Origin: an uncultured Atopobiaceae bacterium
GTDB taxonomy: Bacteria > Actinomycetota > Coriobacteriia > Coriobacteriales > Atopobiaceae
Length of the DNA: 8,807 nucleotides
NCBI GenBank assembly: GCA_947303905.1
Contig: CAMYZR010000040.1
Location: forward strand, 1 to 8,807
Direction: 5' to 3'
Shown here: positions 7,222 to 8,807 of the stretch, one piece after another
How the letters are laid out: the number at the start of each line of letters is the position of its first letter
Numbering within the stretch: position 1 is the stretch's first letter
The notes under the pieces: model-generated
Databases searched by the model: none
What the model was told of the DNA's origin: nothing
The model's input: only the letters and a program-made list of their open reading frames with translations
Position numbers and translations under genes: made by a program

Positions 7222-7263
7222 TTTTTTGGCTGTTTATGCCAAATAACTTGCAGTTGATTGGCA
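7194..7263. repeat. Long-spaced perfect inverted repeat TGCCAATCAA / TTGATTGGCA
   Basis: The arms TGCCAATCAA (7194-7203) and TTGATTGGCA (7254-7263) are perfect 10-base inverses 50 bases apart. The left arm overlaps the predicted -35 box, so the repeat probably acts as DNA and not as an RNA hairpin. The same core, GCCAATCA, occurs in the spacer of the ABC operon promoter (5922-5931). Confidence 0.55.
7206..7219. promoter_or_regulatory. Candidate LacI-family operator overlapping the PTS promoter
   Basis: TGAAATCGATTACA is a 14-bp dyad with a central CG and only one mismatched pair. It fits the general LacI/GalR operator pattern, and also the related catabolite-response consensus TGWNANCGNTNWCA. 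It overlaps the predicted -10 box, so a bound repressor would block transcription. Its likeliest ligand is the regulator encoded at 6121-7098. Confidence 0.65.
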
Positions 7264-7277
7264 TGAAAAGGATTTCA
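7264..7277. promoter_or_regulatory. Second candidate operator upstream of the PTS gene
   Basis: TGAAAAGGATTTCA has perfect arms TGAAA/TTTCA and matches the site at 7206-7219 at 11 of 14 positions, though the central CG is replaced by GG. It lies 58 bases further downstream, just before the ribosome site, so it could act as an auxiliary operator or roadblock. Confidence 0.4.
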
Positions 7278-7297
7278 TTCAGGAAAGGAAGGGTTCT

Positions 7298-8807
7298 ATG
7301 GCACTCGATTCTGCTCAAGCAGCGAGGGAGATCCTCGCCGCGGTTGGTGGCCCCGAGAACGTCGTCTCGGCAGCGCACTGCGCCACGCGCCTGCGCCTGG
7401 TCATCGCCGACGATTCGAAGGTCGACAAGGACGCCGTCGAGGATGCCCTCGGCGCAAAGGGCAACTTCCAGGCCTCTGGCCAGCTGCAGATCATCTACGG
7501 CACTGGCACTGTCAACAAGGTCTACGAGGAGTTCTGCAAGCAGGGCAACATCTCCGCAGTCTCCAAGGAGGAGCTCAAGGACGTCGCCGCCGGCAACCAG
7601 AACAAGTTCATGGCCGCCATCAAGGTCCTTTCGGACGTCTTCGTGCCCATCATCCCGGCCATCGTCGCCTCCGGTATGCTCATGGGCATCATGGGCGCCC
7701 TCGAGTTCATGTCCAACTCCGGCATAATTGCCATCAACACCGAGGGCGTGTGGTGGCGCATCGCCGGCCTCATCAACGCCTGCGCCCTTGCCAACCTGCA
7801 GATTCTGCTTGGCTTCTCCGCTGCCACCGTCTTCGGCGGTAACCCCTACCTCGGCGCCTCCTTCGGCGCACTGCTCATCAGCGGCAGCTTCATCAACGCC
7901 TGGGGCGCGGCTGACGCCATCGCCAACGGCACCATGATCACCCTCGACGTCATTCCCGGCCTCTACAGCATCGAGTGGATCGGCTATCAGGGCCACGTCA
8001 TTCCCATCCTGGTCGGCACCTGGATCCTGTGCACCATCGAGAAGAAGATGCATCAGATCGTGCCCGACATGTTTGACCTCTTCGTGACCCCGCTTGTGTC
8101 CGTCGCAGGTGCCGCCTACATCACCATCCTGTTCATCGGCCCGATCTTCGTCTGGCTCGAGAACGCCATCCTCGGCCTGCTCACCGCACTGCTCTCCGTT
8201 CCTCTGGGCCTGGGCTACATCCTCATCGGCCTCATCTACTCGCCCTCCGTCGTCACCGGCCTGCATCAGATGTACACCACCATCGACGTCTCGATGCTCG
8301 GCCAGTATGGCGTGACCTACTGGCTGCCGATCGCCTCTGCCGCCAACATCGCCCAGGGCGGTGCCTGCCTGGCCGTGGCCCTCAAGACCAAGTCCGAGAA
8401 GACCAAGGCCCTGGCCGTGCCCTCCGGCATCTCCTGCCTGCTGGGCATCACCGAGCCCGCCATCTTCGGCGTCAACCTTCCCAAGTTCAAGCCCTTCATC
8501 GCTGGCATGGCCGGCGCAGCCGTGGGCGCCTTCATCTGCTCGCTCACTCACCTCGGCGCTTCCGGCACTGGCGTCACCGGCATCTTCGGCATCCTCCTCT
8601 GCATCAACCAGCCCGTCGCATACTGCGTGATGTTCGCCGCCGCCTTTGGCGTGGCCTTCGCCCTCACCTGGGTGCTCTACAGCGACGAGCCCGACAAGCA
8701 GCGCGTTCCTAAGGCCGCCGCTCCCGCGACCCCCGCTCAGATCGACGCTGTCGCCGCTGCTGGCACCCTCGCTTCCCCGATGACCGGTGAGTCCAAGGCC
8801 ATGGCCG
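7298..8807 (+). CDS. scrA: PTS sugar-specific enzyme II, sucrose type, domains B-C-A (partial at right edge)
   Basis: This is the membrane permease of the phosphotransferase system, which imports a sugar and phosphorylates it; the likely pair is sucrose to sucrose-6-phosphate. Domain IIB occupies about residues 1-85, with phospho-cysteine C28 in AAHCATRLRLVI. Domain IIC, about 105-465, has many hydrophobic segments, the VTGLHQ block (319-324), ANIAQGGA (349-356) and the signature GITEPAIFGV (383-392). An alanine/proline-rich linker (about 472-490) leads into GTLASPMTGES, the usual start of a glucose-type IIA domain, which is cut after residue 503. ATG 7298 follows AGGAAAGGAAGGG. One deviation is VTGLHQ, where relatives commonly have two histidines. 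The sucrose assignment rests on family resemblance and on the GH32 gene; trehalose or another glucoside is the main alternative. Confidence 0.9.
   Translation, partial: MALDSAQAAREILAAVGGPENVVSAAHCATRLRLVIADDSKVDKDAVEDALGAKGNFQASGQLQIIYGTGTVNKVYEEFCKQGNISAVSKEELKDVAAGNQNKFMAAIKVLSDVFVPIIPAIVASGMLMGIMGALEFMSNSGIIAINTEGVWWRIAGLINACALANLQILLGFSAATVFGGNPYLGASFGALLISGSFINAWGAADAIANGTMITLDVIPGLYSIEWIGYQGHVIPILVGTWILCTIEKKMHQIVPDMFDLFVTPLVSVAGAAYITILFIGPIFVWLENAILGLLTALLSVPLGLGYILIGLIYSPSVVTGLHQMYTTIDVSMLGQYGVTYWLPIASAANIAQGGACLAVALKTKSEKTKALAVPSGISCLLGITEPAIFGVNLPKFKPFIAGMAGAAVGAFICSLTHLGASGTGVTGIFGILLCINQPVAYCVMFAAAFGVAFALTWVLYSDEPDKQRVPKAAAPATPAQIDAVAAAGTLASPMTGESKAMA

Noticed and set aside
7221..7243. 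T run and TTTGGC-N7-GCCAAA inverted repeat as an intrinsic terminator
   Set aside because: The T run precedes the stem on the plus strand, and on the minus strand the stem is followed by A residues, so neither strand has a hairpin followed by T. The stem is only six pairs.
7142..8551. A 469-codon open frame on the minus strand opposite the PTS gene
   Set aside because: The product is Asp/Gly/Glu/His-rich with no domain and runs through the PTS promoter. The PTS frame has clear IIB and IIC motifs.

Overview
The window is a carbohydrate-uptake locus from a high-GC bacterium. Sucrose-type sugars or short fructans are the most likely substrates. The GC-rich coding style, the Tat-type lipoprotein, the LplB/LplC-type permeases and the sucrose-type PTS permease together suggest an actinobacterial gut or oral commensal, with Coriobacteriia (Collinsella/Olsenella-like) as the best guess. 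No rRNA or housekeeping marker is present, so this is an inference.

Left arm, minus strand, read from about 5938 down to 1. A near-consensus promoter (TTGACC-N17-TATAGT) drives a five-gene operon. The order is ABC permease 1 (start 5814), ABC permease 2 (start 4854), a solute-binding lipoprotein (start 3905), a cytoplasmic GH32 beta-fructosidase (start 2104), and an MsmK/UgpC-type ABC ATPase (start 554) that runs off the left edge. A strong GC-rich stem-loop lies between the binding-protein and GH32 genes.

Right arm, plus strand. A LacI/GalR-family regulator (ATG 6121 to 7098) is divergent from the operon. It is followed by a PTS enzyme II gene of sucrose type (from 7298) with domain order B-C-A; the A domain is cut by the right edge. 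No RNA genes, insertion sequences or CRISPR arrays were seen.

Working together: the PTS would import and phosphorylate a sugar such as sucrose, and the ABC system would import unphosphorylated oligosaccharides. The single intracellular GH32 enzyme could hydrolyse the products of both. Three similar 14-bp dyads (consensus about TGAAAWSGAWTWCA) flank both promoter regions and are good candidate operators for the LacI-type regulator, which would tie the two uptake routes together.

Two genes carry apparent single-base frameshifts: GH32 near 1530 and permease 1 near 5780. Each is repaired by adding one A (minus strand) to a short A run, so sequence error is as likely as real gene decay. The locus is of a recognisable kind. 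The less ordinary points are the pairing of two transport systems, the shared operators, the repeated GCCAATCA element and the two matching frameshifts.
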